Assembly: GCF_001652915.1 (NCBI RefSeq)
Contig: NZ_BBQI01000098.1
Coordinates: 1-64,000 of the forward strand
DNA length: 64,000 nt
Origin: Cupriavidus sp. D384
GTDB taxonomy: Bacteria; Pseudomonadota; Gammaproteobacteria; Burkholderiales; Burkholderiaceae
Reading direction: 5' to 3'
Of this stretch, positions 8,179-19,804 are shown one piece after another. The stretch's first letter is position 1. The number at the start of each line of letters is the position of its first letter. Both the position numbers and the translations under genes were made by a program. A model generated the notes under the pieces. The model worked only from the letters and a program-made list of their open reading frames with translations. It ran no database searches and had not been told where the DNA came from.

Positions 8179-9282
8179 ATGAGCCCCCGTCCTTCCCGTC
8201 TGGCGTGTGTAGACGCGCTGAAGGCGGTCAGCTCGCAGCTGATCGTATTGCACCACCTGGCGTTCTACGGGCCGATGTCCGATGCCGCCCAGTCGCTGGC
8301 GCCTGGCTTGATCGGCTGGCTGGCCGACTACGCGCGCATCGCCGTGCAGGTCTTCCTGGTCATCAGCGGCTTCCTGGCCGCGCGCAGCCTGGCCCCCGGC
8401 GGGCGCCTGACAGTCGCCAGCCCGGTGCTGACAATCTGGCGCCGCTACCAGAAGCTGGTGGTGCCGTTTGCCGCCGCCATCGTGGTGGCGATTGCCGGTG
8501 CCGCCATTGCGCGCACCTGGATGCAGCACGATTCCATTCCGGCAGCGCCGCATCTGGTGCAGTTCGTGGCCCATATCCTGCTGCTGCACAACGTTCTCGA
8601 TGTGGACGCGCTGTCCGCCGGTGTCTGGTATATCGCCATCGACCTCCAACTGTTCGCGCTGATGGTGCTGGCGCTGTGGTTCGCCCGGGCTGTGGTCCGC
8701 GACGCGCTGCCGCTCGGCGTGCCGCTGGTGGGTGCGCTGGCAATGGCCTCGCTGTTCTGGTTCAACCGCGATGCGTCGTGGGATATCTGGGCCATCTATT
8801 TCTTTGGTGCCTATGGCATGGGATCGCTGGCCTACTGGGCATCGAATCCGGGCCGCTCGGTCATGCCGCTGATGGCGCTGGCCGCCGTCGGCCTGGCCGC
8901 GCTGGCGGTGGACTTCCGGCTGCGCATTGCGGTGGCGCTGGCAACGGCGCTGCTGCTGGCCGTCTCGCGTCGCGGCGGCTGGCTGGAGAGCTGGCCAGCC
9001 GGACGCCTGACCGCGTACTTCGGGCGGATTTCCTATTCGGTGTTCCTGGTGCATTTTCCGGTTTGCCTGGTGGTCAATGCCGTGGTTACCCATTTCGTTC
9101 CGGGCCGGCCGGTGCTGAACGCGCTGGGCATGGGCCTGGCCTGGGTCGCAAGCAATGCGGCCGGGGCGCTGTTCCATCGCTATGTGGAGGCCGCCAACCC
9201 TGTGCGGGCCATGGTGGCATGGCTGACCGCCGATCTGCCCCAGCGCGGGCGCGAGCGCCTGGGACATCGCGCGGAAGGCTGA
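8179..9282 (+). CDS. Acyltransferase 3 family membrane protein
   Basis: The 367-residue polytopic protein has about ten membrane helices and the acyltransferase 3 (OafA/NodX-like) opening RLACVDALKAVSSQLIVLHHLAFYGP, with the conserved histidine pair. RIAVQVFLVISGFLAARSL follows, and FGRISYSVFLVHFPVCLVVN lies near the C-terminus. Such enzymes acetylate or succinylate surface sugars or lipids. The ATG at 8179 is chosen because family homology starts there; the 41 residues upstream are not conserved-looking. The gene is monocistronic, ending at a perfect terminator hairpin. Confidence 0.85.
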   Translation: MSPRPSRLACVDALKAVSSQLIVLHHLAFYGPMSDAAQSLAPGLIGWLADYARIAVQVFLVISGFLAARSLAPGGRLTVASPVLTIWRRYQKLVVPFAAAIVVAIAGAAIARTWMQHDSIPAAPHLVQFVAHILLLHNVLDVDALSAGVWYIAIDLQLFALMVLALWFARAVVRDALPLGVPLVGALAMASLFWFNRDASWDIWAIYFFGAYGMGSLAYWASNPGRSVMPLMALAAVGLAALAVDFRLRIAVALATALLLAVSRRGGWLESWPAGRLTAYFGRISYSVFLVHFPVCLVVNAVVTHFVPGRPVLNALGMGLAWVASNAAGALFHRYVEAANPVRAMVAWLTADLPQRGRERLGHRAEG

Positions 9283-9304
9283 GCCTCTCGCCCCTGCATC
9301 GCCG

Positions 9305-9336
9305 AAACGGCACGTTCGATCGAACGTGCCGTTTTT
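9305..9336 (+). terminator. Intrinsic terminator of the acyltransferase gene
   Basis: AACGGCACGTTCG is followed directly by its reverse complement CGAACGTGCCGTT and a T-run, giving a perfect hairpin 23 bases after the stop codon. Confidence 0.85.
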
Positions 9337-9484
9337 GTTGGTGCCCGCGTTATCGGGCCGGCGTCCGGGCCGGCGCCGGAATCCGGTGCGCGCTGCACCG
9401 CGATGTACCGCAGGCGCCATGCGGACGGTGCCACCCGGCACGCCGACGGTGCGTACGGGATGACACCAACCGTAACAACCCCAC

Positions 9485-9514
9485 TTGGGCGTTGGCACGA
9501 ACGTTGCCTACTAT
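9485..9514 (+). promoter_or_regulatory. Predicted sigma-70 promoter of the pyrimidine operon
   Basis: TTGGGC (9485-9490) and TACTAT (9509-9514) are separated by 18 bases, placing transcription start near 9521, just ahead of the RutR-like operator at 9526-9543. Confidence 0.5.
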
Positions 9515-9525
9515 GAACATGTAAA

Positions 9526-9543
9526 CCTGACCATCTGGTCAGG
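9526..9543. promoter_or_regulatory. RutR-type operator
   Basis: CCTGACCATCTGGTCAGG is a perfect palindrome apart from its two central bases and contains TGACCA-N2-TGGTCA, the core of the E. coli RutR site (TTGACCANNTGGTCAA). It lies just downstream of the predicted transcription start, a position suited to repression. The operon carries its own RutR-like regulator gene. Confidence 0.85.
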
Positions 9544-9577
9544 ATTCGTGTTCCGGTTTCATACCGGGGAGGCGACC

Positions 9578-10812
<1,235 letters not shown>

Positions 10813-10816
<4 letters not shown>

Positions 10817-12120
10817 ACGAGCATCCCGCAGGAGGTACGACTGGACACGAACCCGGCACGGGCAGCGGCTGGCATAGCCCGGTGCCGCCCGATCATCCCG
10901 CTTCCGCACTGCTGAGCGGCGAGGCGGTGCGCACGCATTGCGCGGTCGTGACCGAATTCGTCGCATCCGGCGAGTCTGAACTGTTTACGTGGCATCCGGA
11001 TCGGATTCACGCCATTGCGGATTACGTGGCGGCCACCATCCGGCGCCGCTACCCGGATCTCCAGGTGCCTTATCACAGCCGCTGGCGCCATTTCGAAAGC
11101 GGCGGGCCGGGGAATGAGTCGATCAACCGGTGGCAGATCCTGTGCGAGCGCGCGGGCATGTCCGGCGCCGATCATTGCGCGGAGCGCGCGCGCATCGGCA
11201 TCGACGTGGTGATTCCGAGCGTGCTGCTGGACGCCGGTGCAGGCCCCGACTGGCGCTATCGCGATCCGGCCAGCGACATGATGCTGACGCGCTCCGAAGG
11301 GCTCGGCGTGGCGAGTTTCGACCTGTTTGCCCGGGGCGGCTTCTCGGCCGAATCGGGCGATCCGCTGCGCGCCGATGCCGAGCGGCTGGCGCGTATCGAT
11401 GCCTCGACCATCGCCACGGCCTTCCAGGTGGCCCAGCACAACCCGCTGGTGGGCCTGGAGGGGCGCGCCGGCCTGTTGCGCCGGCTTGGCGAGGTCATGC
11501 AGGCCACGCCGGCGGTCTTCGGCACTCCGGCGCGGCTGGGCAACCTGTTCGATTACCTGGTTGCCCACGCCACGGACAACCGCATCGAGGCCGGTTTCGT
11601 GCTGCGCACCTTGCTGGTGGCGCTGGGCCCGGTCTGGCCGGGGCGGGTGCAGATGGAAGGCGTCTCGCTGGGCGACTGCTGGCGGCATCCGGCGGCGCCC
11701 GGCGGGCTGGTGCCGTTCCACAAGCTCACGCAGTGGCTGACCTATTCGCTGCTGGAACCGCTGGAGGATGGCGGCCTGGTGGTCGTGGGGCTCGACGCGC
11801 TGACCGGGCTGCCTGAATACCGGAACGGCGGCCTGCTCTACGACTTCGAGCTGACCGTGCCGCGCGACCGCGAATTCGCCGAACGGACCCATACGGTGGA
11901 CGAGCCCGAGATCGTCGAGTGGCGCGCGCTGACCGTCACGGGGCTCGACCTGGTGGCCGATGCGGTGCGTCAGGCGTTGGGGCTCAAGGAAGAAGACTTT
12001 CCGCTGGCGCGCGTGCTGGAAGGCGGCACGTGGGCGGCTGGCCGCCGTATCGCGGCACAGCGCCGGCCGCCGGGCGGGCCGCCGCCGTTCGCGATCCAGA
12101 GCGACGGCACGGTGTTCTAG
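10813..12120 (+). CDS. urc4: DUF1688 family protein (URC4/Urg3 type)
   Basis: The 435-residue soluble protein shows the DUF1688 layout: an N-terminal LLSGEAVRTHCAVV segment, SRWRHFESGG, RIGIDVVIPSVLLDAGAG, SEGLGVASFDLFARGGFS and a C-terminal PEIVEWRALTVTGLD. In yeast, URC4 is needed to use uracil as nitrogen source, but its reaction is not established. The ATGA overlap with the URC1-like gene indicates coupled translation. The first 30 residues are Gly/Pro-rich and probably disordered. The product name rests mainly on the family pattern plus the URC1 and upp neighbours. Confidence 0.85.
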
Positions 12121-12232
12121 CAGCAACGCGGCATTGCACGGCAGTTCCTGACAGACAGGCAGCCAGAGCGTGGCGGGCCCCGGGGCCCGCTGCGCCCGGC
12201 CAGGCGAAATTCGGATGACCAAGGAGCGCAGC

Positions 12233-12921
<689 letters not shown>

Positions 12922-12925
<4 letters not shown>

Positions 12926-13638
12926 TGGACGCCCTGGCGCGCACGCCATTGCCGCCACGCGGCATCGAAGCCCGGCCCGGGCCGCCGGGGGGGCGCATCC
13001 GGCAGGAGAACGAAGCGCTCATCGTGCGCGCCGCCGAGTATGTGTTCGCGCGAGCAGGCTTTGCAGGGGCCACGATGGCGGATATTGCCGCCCGCGCCGG
13101 GGTGCCGAAGTCGAACCTGCATTACTACTTCCGGACCAAGCAGGCGCTGTATCGCGCGGTGCTGGCCCATACGCTGACGTTGTGGCTGTCCGAGACCGAC
13201 ATCATCAGCGCCGAGCATTCGCCCCGGCTGGCGCTGGAGCAGTACATCCGCGCCAAGATGCGCCTGTCGGCCAGCCATCCCGACGCGTCGCGCGTATTCG
13301 CCAACGAACTGCTGCATGGTGCGCCCGAGATCGGCAACGTGCTTCGCCAGGCCCTGCGCGAACTGGTGGCACGCAAGGCGATGGTGATCCGGACGTGGAT
13401 CGAGGGCGGCCGGATGGCGCCCGTGGATCCGTACCACCTGTTCTTCACGATCTGGGCCGCCACCCAGACCTATGCGGACTTCGAGGCGCAGGTGTGCGCC
13501 GTGCTCGGCGTAAGCCAGCTTGACGCCGACGACTTCGAGCATGCCACCGAGCACCTGGTGGCGCTGCTGCTGCGGGGCTGCGGGCTGCAGGAGCCCGAGC
13601 CCGACCCGGTTTCCGAGCCAGACCCAACGCGCGCCTGA
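12922..13638 (+). CDS. rutR: TetR-family pyrimidine regulator, RutR-like
   Basis: The 238-residue regulator has an N-terminal TetR helix-turn-helix ([21 protein letters not shown]) and a C-terminal domain closely resembling RutR, including [27 protein letters not shown] and [20 protein letters not shown]. coli RutR binds uracil and thymine and releases DNA. Its start overlaps the upp stop (ATGATG), so it is translated with the operon it probably controls through the palindrome at 9526-9543. A Pro/Asp-rich tail ([12 protein letters not shown]) is unusual. Confidence 0.85.
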
Positions 13639-13713
13639 GCCGGCGCATCCATCCATCCCAGACATCAACCACGCGTCACGGGCGCACACAACGTAAAAAA
13701 GGGGAGTGAATTC

Positions 13714-14721
13714 ATGCACAAGGGAAGCGATCGTCGTACCTGGCTGAAAGCTGCCGCGGCGGCCACCGCGCTGGCCGCCATGGGCCTGTCGCCGGGCGCG
13801 CAGGCGCAATCGAAGGTCAAGGTGGCCGCGGTCTACACGGTGCCGGTGGAGCAGCAATGGGTGTCGCGCATCCACAAGGCGCTCAACGAGGCCAAGGCGC
13901 GCGGCGAGATCGACTATGTGTTCTCGGAAAGCGTGTCGAACGCCGACTACGAACGCGTGATGCGCCAGTACGCCGAACAGGGCTCGGGGCTGATCGTCGG
14001 CGAGTCGTTCGCTGTGGAAGGCGCGGCCCGCAAGGTCGCCAAGGACTATCCGAAGACGGCCTTCCTGATGGGGTCGTCGGGCAAGCCGCAGGCGCCGAAC
14101 TTCTCGGTGTTCGATAACTACATCCAGGAGCCGTCGTACCTGACCGGCATGATCGCGGGCGGCATGACCAAGACCAACCATATCGGCATGGTGGGCGGCT
14201 ACGCGATCCCAGAGGTCAACCGGCTGATGCACGCCTTCATGGAAGGTGCCCGCGAGGTGAATCCGAAGGTGAAGTTCACGGTGAGCTTTATCGGCTCGTG
14301 GTTCGACCCGCCCAAGGCCAAGGAAGCCGCGTTCGCAATGATCGACAAGGGCGCCGACGTGCTCTACGCCGAGCGCTTTGGCGTGTCGGACGCCGCCAAG
14401 GAACGCGGCAAGCTCGCCATCGGCAACGTGATCAACACCCAGCCGCAGTACCCCGCCACGGTGGTGGCGTCCGCGCTCTGGAACATGGAGCCGACGATCG
14501 CGGCCGCACTGGCGAAGGTCAAGGGCGGCCAGTTCAGGAACGAGGACTACGGCCAGTATTCGCTGATGAAATTCAAGGGCGCGGAACTGGCACCGCTGGG
14601 CACCTTCGAGGGCAAGGTGCCGGCCGACGTGATGACCAAGGTGAAGGCGAAGGAGAAGGCGATCCTCGATGGCAAGTTCACCGTCAAGGTGGTGGAGACC
14701 GAGCCCAGGTCGACGCCCTGA
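13714..14721 (+). CDS. BMP-family nucleoside/nucleobase-binding protein
   Basis: The 335-residue substrate-binding protein starts with a twin-arginine-like signal (DRRTWLKAAAAATALAAMG, cleavage after AQAQ). The mature BMP/PnrA-like domain has KVAAVYTVPVEQQWVSRIH and YLTGMIAGGMTKTNHIGMVGG. These proteins bind nucleosides or related bases for NupA/BmpA-type importers. It is the first of four transporter genes inside the pyrimidine operon, 75 bases after the regulator, with GGGGAG before the ATG. Position suggests a pyrimidine ligand such as uracil, cytosine or a nucleoside. Confidence 0.88.
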   Translation: MHKGSDRRTWLKAAAAATALAAMGLSPGAQAQSKVKVAAVYTVPVEQQWVSRIHKALNEAKARGEIDYVFSESVSNADYERVMRQYAEQGSGLIVGESFAVEGAARKVAKDYPKTAFLMGSSGKPQAPNFSVFDNYIQEPSYLTGMIAGGMTKTNHIGMVGGYAIPEVNRLMHAFMEGAREVNPKVKFTVSFIGSWFDPPKAKEAAFAMIDKGADVLYAERFGVSDAAKERGKLAIGNVINTQPQYPATVVASALWNMEPTIAAALAKVKGGQFRNEDYGQYSLMKFKGAELAPLGTFEGKVPADVMTKVKAKEKAILDGKFTVKVVETEPRSTP

Positions 14722-14755
14722 GCCACCGGCAGGCTCTCCGGCGCGTGCTGCGCAT

Positions 14756-14786
14756 GGCCCCGTTCGGATGGACGGGGCCGCTTCGT
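14756..14786 (+). terminator. Weak intra-operon hairpin after the binding-protein gene
   Basis: GGCCCCG/CGGGGCC (arms 14756-14762 and 14773-14779) is followed by a T-rich but broken stretch. Hairpins like this often allow more binding protein than membrane components to be made; this could be partial termination or mRNA protection. Confidence 0.4.
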
Positions 14787-14813
14787 TTCATTCGTTCTGA
14801 TTTCTGATAATCG

Positions 14814-16373
14814 ATGCCCCAGGAACCGCCGGTGCTCCGGCTCTCGCACATCACCAAACGGTTTGGCCCGCTGCTGGCCAACGACGATATCTCGCTCGAC
14901 CTGCATCGCGGCGAAGTCCTGGCCCTGCTCGGCGAAAACGGCGCCGGCAAGAGCACGCTGGTCAATATCCTGTTCGGCCACTACATTGCCGACGCGGGCA
15001 GCGTCGAGGTGGATGGCATGACGCTGCCGCCCGGCAATCCGCGTGCGGCGCTGGCGGCGGGGGTGGGCATGGTCCACCAGCATTTCACGCTGGCCGACAA
15101 CCTGTCGGTGCTCGACAATATCCTGATCGGCACCGAGCCGCTCTGGCGCTGGCGCCAGCAGCGTGGCGCCGCGCGGGCACGCATCGACGATCTGGCGCTG
15201 CGCTTTGGGCTGGCGGTGCAATCGCAGGCGCGCGTGGGATCGCTTTCCGTGGGCGAACGCCAGCGCGTGGAAATCATCAAGGCGCTCTATCGCGGCGCGC
15301 GGGTGCTGATCCTGGACGAACCCACGGCAGTGTTGACGCCGCAGGAGGCCGACAGCCTGTTTGCCACGCTGGGACAGCTGATTGCCGAAGGGTTGTCCGT
15401 CATTTTCATCAGCCACAAGCTCGACGAGGTGCTGCGTGTCTCGCATCGCGTGGCCGTGCTGCGCGGTGGCCGGCTGGTGGCGGAGCGTCGTGCCGATGCC
15501 ACCGGCAAGGCCGAACTGGCCGAACTGATGGTGGGGCGTCGTGTGGAGATGCCCACGCGCGCGGCCAGATTGGCCGAGGGAGATGTCGTGGCGTCGCTCG
15601 ACCGCGTCAGCGTCGCCCCGGCAGCGGGCCGTCAGGGCCTGCATGACGTGACGCTCGACCTGCGTGCCGGCGAAATCGTCGGTATCGCGGGGGTATCGGG
15701 CAATGGGCAGGTGTCACTGGCCGAGCTGATGAGCGGGGTGACGGCTGCCTCGAGCGGCCGCATCACGGTGTGCGGCGCGGCATTGCCAGCATCGCCCCGG
15801 CGCTGGATCGGGGCTGGTGTGGCGCGCATTCCGGAAGACCGGCATGCCGAAGGCGCCGTAGGCGATCTCGCCGTCTGGGAAAACATCATCATCGAGCAGC
15901 TTGGCAACCGCGCGTTCGTGCGGAGCGGGGTGATCCGTGGTGCCGCGTCGCGGCGCTTTGCCAGTGAGCTGGCAGGCCGGTTCGATGTGCGCGGCGGCGG
16001 TATCGACGTGCCGACGCGCACGCTCTCCGGCGGCAATATGCAGAAGCTGATCCTGGGTCGGGCCTTCTCGGTGCGTGGCGCGCAGGCGCCAGCACTGGTG
16101 GTCGCCAGCCAGCCTACGTGGGGGCTCGATATCGGCGCCGTCGCGTACGTGCGCGGACTGCTGCTCGATGCCGCGGCGCAGGGGGCGGCCGTGCTGCTGA
16201 TTTCCGAAGACCTCGACGAACTGATGGCGCTGTCCGACCGCATCGCCGTCATGCACGCAGGGCGACTCAGCGCGGCGCGCGCCACGCCGGCATGGACGCT
16301 TGCCACGCTTGGCCTGGCGATGGCCGGTGCCGGTGGCGCGCCGGCGCACGCGGAGGTGGCCCATGCGGCTTGA
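14814..16373 (+). CDS. Double-domain ABC ATPase for nucleoside/nucleobase import
   Basis: The 519-residue protein has two nucleotide-binding domains, as in sugar/nucleoside importers (MglA, NupA type). Domain 1 is complete: Walker A GENGAGKST, signature LSVGERQRVEI, Walker B VLILDEPTAVLTPQE. Domain 2 is degenerate: GVSGNGQVSL in place of Walker A and LVVASQPTWGLD in place of Walker B, with signature LSGGNMQKL kept. This asymmetry is normal in the family. It energises the two permeases that follow; its last 11 bases overlap the first permease start. Confidence 0.92.
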   Translation: MPQEPPVLRLSHITKRFGPLLANDDISLDLHRGEVLALLGENGAGKSTLVNILFGHYIADAGSVEVDGMTLPPGNPRAALAAGVGMVHQHFTLADNLSVLDNILIGTEPLWRWRQQRGAARARIDDLALRFGLAVQSQARVGSLSVGERQRVEIIKALYRGARVLILDEPTAVLTPQEADSLFATLGQLIAEGLSVIFISHKLDEVLRVSHRVAVLRGGRLVAERRADATGKAELAELMVGRRVEMPTRAARLAEGDVVASLDRVSVAPAAGRQGLHDVTLDLRAGEIVGIAGVSGNGQVSLAELMSGVTAASSGRITVCGAALPASPRRWIGAGVARIPEDRHAEGAVGDLAVWENIIIEQLGNRAFVRSGVIRGAASRRFASELAGRFDVRGGGIDVPTRTLSGGNMQKLILGRAFSVRGAQAPALVVASQPTWGLDIGAVAYVRGLLLDAAAQGAAVLLISEDLDELMALSDRIAVMHAGRLSAARATPAWTLATLGLAMAGAGGAPAHAEVAHAA

Positions 16374-17454
16374 AGCCCGAACCTCCGTATCGCGTAGCGC
16401 GCTGGTGATGGCGCCGATTGGCGCGATCGTCGTTACGCTGCTGATCTGCGCACTGCTGGTGGCGCTGGCCGGCGCGCCCGTCGGCAAGGCCTACCTGCTG
16501 TTGCTGGAAGGCGGATTCGGGTCGCGCTTTGCGTGGTCAGAGACGCTGACGCGCGCCACGCCATTGATCCTGACCGGCTTGGCCGTCGCCGTGGCGTTCC
16601 GCACCCGGCTGTTCAATATCGGCGCCGAGGGCCAGCTCTATCTTGGCGCGCTGGCGGCCGTGGCCGTGGGCGGGCAGGTGGACGGTGCGGCGGCGCCCTG
16701 GGCGGCATCGCTGCCCGATGGCGTGCTGTTCGGCCTGATGGTGGCGGCCGGCATGCTGGCCGGGGCGTTGCTGCTGCTGCTGCCTGCCGTGCTCAAGCTC
16801 AGGCTGGGCGTAGACGAGGTGGTGACCACGCTGCTGCTCAATTTCATCGTCCTGCTGGGTGTGTCGCTGATGCTCGATGGCCCGATGAAGGATCCGCTGG
16901 CGATGGGCTGGCCGCAGTCGGTGGCGCTGGTGCCGGAACTGGAACTGGCCCGGCTGATGGAGCGATCACGCGTGCATAGCGGCCTGCTGGCCGCCGTGGG
17001 GCTGGCCGTGCTGGTCTGGGCGGTCAACCGCTTCACGGTCTTCGGGCTGCAGATGCGCGCAGTGGGGGCCAACGCCCGTGCGGCGGCGTTCGCCGGCATG
17101 TCGGTCACGCGCGTGACGCTGCTTGCGGCGGCGCTGTCCGGGGCGCTTGCAGGCCTGGCCGGGGTGGTGGAGGTGGCCGGCCGCACCGGCTACCTGACGC
17201 TCGACATGTCCCCCGGCTACGGCTACACGGGGGTGGTGATCGCCATGCTGGCGGGCTTGCATCCGGTGGGCGTGGTGGCATCGGCCATATTCGTGGCCGG
17301 CATCCTGGTGGGGGCGGACGGCATGAGCCGGGCGGTTGGTGTGCCCAACACGATTGCCGATGTGATCGTGGCGGTGGCACTCCTCGCCATGCTGGTGGCG
17401 ACGATGCTCACGCGCTATCGCATTCGTTTTGACCGGACCGGGAAGGTGGCCTGA
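16363..17454 (+). CDS. ABC nucleoside-type permease, first subunit
   Basis: The 363-residue inner-membrane protein has 8-10 helices and the BPD_transp_2 family segment TLTRATPLILTGLAVAVAFRT followed by LFNIGAEGQLYLGALAA, typical of YufP/NupB-type subunits. The ATG at 16363 is chosen for the GGAGGTGG site just upstream inside the ATPase gene. It pairs with the next permease, with which it shares one base (TGATG). Confidence 0.9.
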   Translation: MRLEARTSVSRSALVMAPIGAIVVTLLICALLVALAGAPVGKAYLLLLEGGFGSRFAWSETLTRATPLILTGLAVAVAFRTRLFNIGAEGQLYLGALAAVAVGGQVDGAAAPWAASLPDGVLFGLMVAAGMLAGALLLLLPAVLKLRLGVDEVVTTLLLNFIVLLGVSLMLDGPMKDPLAMGWPQSVALVPELELARLMERSRVHSGLLAAVGLAVLVWAVNRFTVFGLQMRAVGANARAAAFAGMSVTRVTLLAAALSGALAGLAGVVEVAGRTGYLTLDMSPGYGYTGVVIAMLAGLHPVGVVASAIFVAGILVGADGMSRAVGVPNTIADVIVAVALLAMLVATMLTRYRIRFDRTGKVA

Positions 17455-18404
17455 TGGAACTGTTCGATATCGTGTCCGGCGCGCCGTTCTGGATTGCCGT
17501 GCTGCGCGTGGCCACCCCGCTGATCTTCGGCACGCTCGGTGTGCTGCTGTGCGAACGCGCCGGCGTGTTGAACCTGGGCATCGAAGGCATCATGGTGGCT
17601 GGCGCGTTCTCGGGCTGGCTGGCCGTGTACCACGGCGCGCCGCTGTGGGGCGGCGTGGCAGCCGCCGCCGGGGTGGGGCTGCTGTTCGGGCTGCTGCATG
17701 GGTGGCTGACCGTGTCAATGGCACTGTCGCAGCACGTGGCGGGGCTGGGCGTGACGATGCTGGCGACCAGCGTGTCGTACTACGCCTACCGGCTGGGCTT
17801 TGCCCAGGTTTCGACACCGCCAACGATCACGCCGTTTGCGCCGATGGCGTGGTGGGCCGGCGTGCCGCTGATCGGTCCGGTCATGGCGGCGGAGACGGCG
17901 CTGACGCTGCTGGCGCTGCTGATGGCGCCGCTGCTGGCGTGGCTGTTATATCGCACGCCGCTGGGGCTGGCGCTGCGCATGGTGGGCGAGAACCCCGCCG
18001 CGGCCGAGGGGCAAGGCATCCGCGTGGGCGCGGTGCGCATCGGCGCGATCATGGCCGGATCGGCGCTGATGGCCGTGGGCGGTGCGTTCCTCACGCTGTC
18101 GGCGTTCAACGCCTTCTTCTTCAACATGATCAATGGCCGGGGCTGGATCTGCGTGGCGCTGGTGGTGTTCGCGTCGTGGCGGCCGGGCCGGGCGTTGCTG
18201 GGCGCCTTGCTGTTTGCGGCCTTCGACGCGCTGCAACTGCGGCTGCAGCAGGGTGGGGCCAGCCTGCCGGGCCTGCCGCCGCTGCCGTACCAGATCTACC
18301 TGATGCTGCCTTATATTCTGTCGATCCTGGCGCTGGTGCTGGTGGCGCGCCGCGCGGCCTATCCCCAGGCGCTGATGAAGCCGTACCGCAAGGGCGAACG
18401 CTGA
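17454..18404 (+). CDS. ABC nucleoside-type permease, second subunit
   Basis: The 316-residue permease of the YufQ/NupC type contains LRVATPLIFGTLGVLLCERA and GVLNLGIEGIMVAGAFSGW, the standard EG motif region of the family. It completes the importer (binding protein, ATPase, two permeases). The start overlaps the previous stop by one base. The C-terminus ends with a short basic tail (KPYRKGER). The cytosine deaminase gene begins 21 bases downstream in the same direction. Confidence 0.9.
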   Translation: MELFDIVSGAPFWIAVLRVATPLIFGTLGVLLCERAGVLNLGIEGIMVAGAFSGWLAVYHGAPLWGGVAAAAGVGLLFGLLHGWLTVSMALSQHVAGLGVTMLATSVSYYAYRLGFAQVSTPPTITPFAPMAWWAGVPLIGPVMAAETALTLLALLMAPLLAWLLYRTPLGLALRMVGENPAAAEGQGIRVGAVRIGAIMAGSALMAVGGAFLTLSAFNAFFFNMINGRGWICVALVVFASWRPGRALLGALLFAAFDALQLRLQQGGASLPGLPPLPYQIYLMLPYILSILALVLVARRAAYPQALMKPYRKGER

Positions 18405-18425
18405 ACACTTCCGGAAAATTTACCC

Positions 18426-19706
18426 ATGCTCGATACCATCCTGCGTCACTGCAACCTGCCTGACGGCCGCACCGACGTCGACATCGGCATTTCCGCCGGC
18501 CGCATTACGGCGGTCGAGCCCCGGCTGGCGGCCACGGCTGGCGAGGAGATCGACGCGGCGGGGCAGCTTGTGTCGCCGCCCTTCGTCGATGCGCATTTCC
18601 ATATGGATTCCACGCTGTCGTACGGCCTGCCGCGCGTGAACCAGTCCGGCACGCTGCTGGAGGGTATCGCGCTGTGGGGCGAACTGAAGCCGCTGCTGAC
18701 GCAGGACGCCATCGTCGATCGCGCGCTGGCCTATTGCGACTGGGCCGTCGCCAGGGGGCTGCTGGCGATCCGCTCTCACGTGGACGTATGCGATCCGCGC
18801 CTGCTGGCTACCGAAGCACTGCTGCACGTGCGCGAGCGTGTGAAGCCGTACCTCGATCTGCAATTGGTGGCCTTTCCGCAGGATGGCGTGCTGCGCGCGC
18901 CGGGCGCGCTCGACAACCTGCGCCGCGCGCTGGACATGGGCGTCGACGTGGTCGGCGGGATTCCGCATTTCGAACGCACGATGGCCGACGGCGCGGCATC
19001 GGTAAAGCTGCTGTGCGAGGAGGCCGCCGCGCGTGGGCTGCGCGTGGACATGCACTGCGACGAGAGCGACGACCCGATGTCGCGCCATATCGAGACGCTG
19101 GCCAGTGAGTCGGTACGGCTGGGCCTGCAGGGGCGGGTCACGGGGTCCCACCTGACGTCGATGCACTCGATGGACAACTATTACGTGTCGAAGCTGCTGC
19201 CGCTGATGCGCGAGGCTGGCGTGGCCGCCATCGCCAATCCGCTGATCAACATCACGCTGCAGGGCCGCCACGATACCTATCCGAAACGCCGTGGCATGAC
19301 ACGCGTGCCGGAACTGCTGGCCGCCGGCATCCCGGTGGCGTTCGGCCACGACTGCGTGATGGACCCCTGGTACAGCCTGGGGTCGGGCGACATGCTGGAG
19401 GTGGCCCACATGGGCCTGCACGTGGCCCAGATGACGGGGCAGGACGCCATGCGCGCCTGTTTCCGGGCAGTGACCGAGACCCCGGCGGCCATTCTTGGAC
19501 TGGACGGCTACGGCGTGGCGCCCGGTTGCCGTGCCGACCTGGTGCTGCTGCAGGCCCGTGATCCGGTCGAGGCGATCCGGCTGCGCGCCACGCGGCTGCT
19601 GGTGATGCGCGCAGGAAAGGTGGTAGCGCGCACGGCGCCCGCCACGGCCACGCTGTCGCTACCGGGCCGGCCCACGGAAGTCGACTTCGGGCTACATCGC
19701 AACTGA
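18426..19706 (+). CDS. codA: Cytosine deaminase
   Basis: The 426-residue amidohydrolase is collinear with E. coli CodA. Metal ligands and catalytic residues are present: H57 and H59 in FVDAHFHMD, H210 and E213 in HCDESDD, and D309 in FGHDCVMDPWY; ITLQGRHDTYPKRRG is also conserved. It deaminates cytosine to uracil in the cytoplasm, feeding Upp and the URC enzymes of the same operon. It is the last gene of the run starting at 9578. No clear terminator follows before the tRNA-Leu promoter. Confidence 0.9.
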   Translation: MLDTILRHCNLPDGRTDVDIGISAGRITAVEPRLAATAGEEIDAAGQLVSPPFVDAHFHMDSTLSYGLPRVNQSGTLLEGIALWGELKPLLTQDAIVDRALAYCDWAVARGLLAIRSHVDVCDPRLLATEALLHVRERVKPYLDLQLVAFPQDGVLRAPGALDNLRRALDMGVDVVGGIPHFERTMADGAASVKLLCEEAAARGLRVDMHCDESDDPMSRHIETLASESVRLGLQGRVTGSHLTSMHSMDNYYVSKLLPLMREAGVAAIANPLINITLQGRHDTYPKRRGMTRVPELLAAGIPVAFGHDCVMDPWYSLGSGDMLEVAHMGLHVAQMTGQDAMRACFRAVTETPAAILGLDGYGVAPGCRADLVLLQARDPVEAIRLRATRLLVMRAGKVVARTAPATATLSLPGRPTEVDFGLHRN

Positions 19707-19736
19707 TCTTTTTTTGAAGTTTCTGCGAGAAGGGTG

Positions 19737-19765
19737 TTGACAGGGTGCGTGCTACTCAGCATAAT
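19737..19765 (+). promoter_or_regulatory. tRNA-Leu promoter
   Basis: Consensus TTGACA (19737-19742), a 17-base spacer and CATAAT (19760-19765) lie about 40 bases ahead of the tRNA, a strong sigma-70 promoter. Confidence 0.75.
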
Positions 19766-19804
19766 CACGTTCTTCGCATCGCCGCAGCAATGCAGCGAAA
19801 CGAA

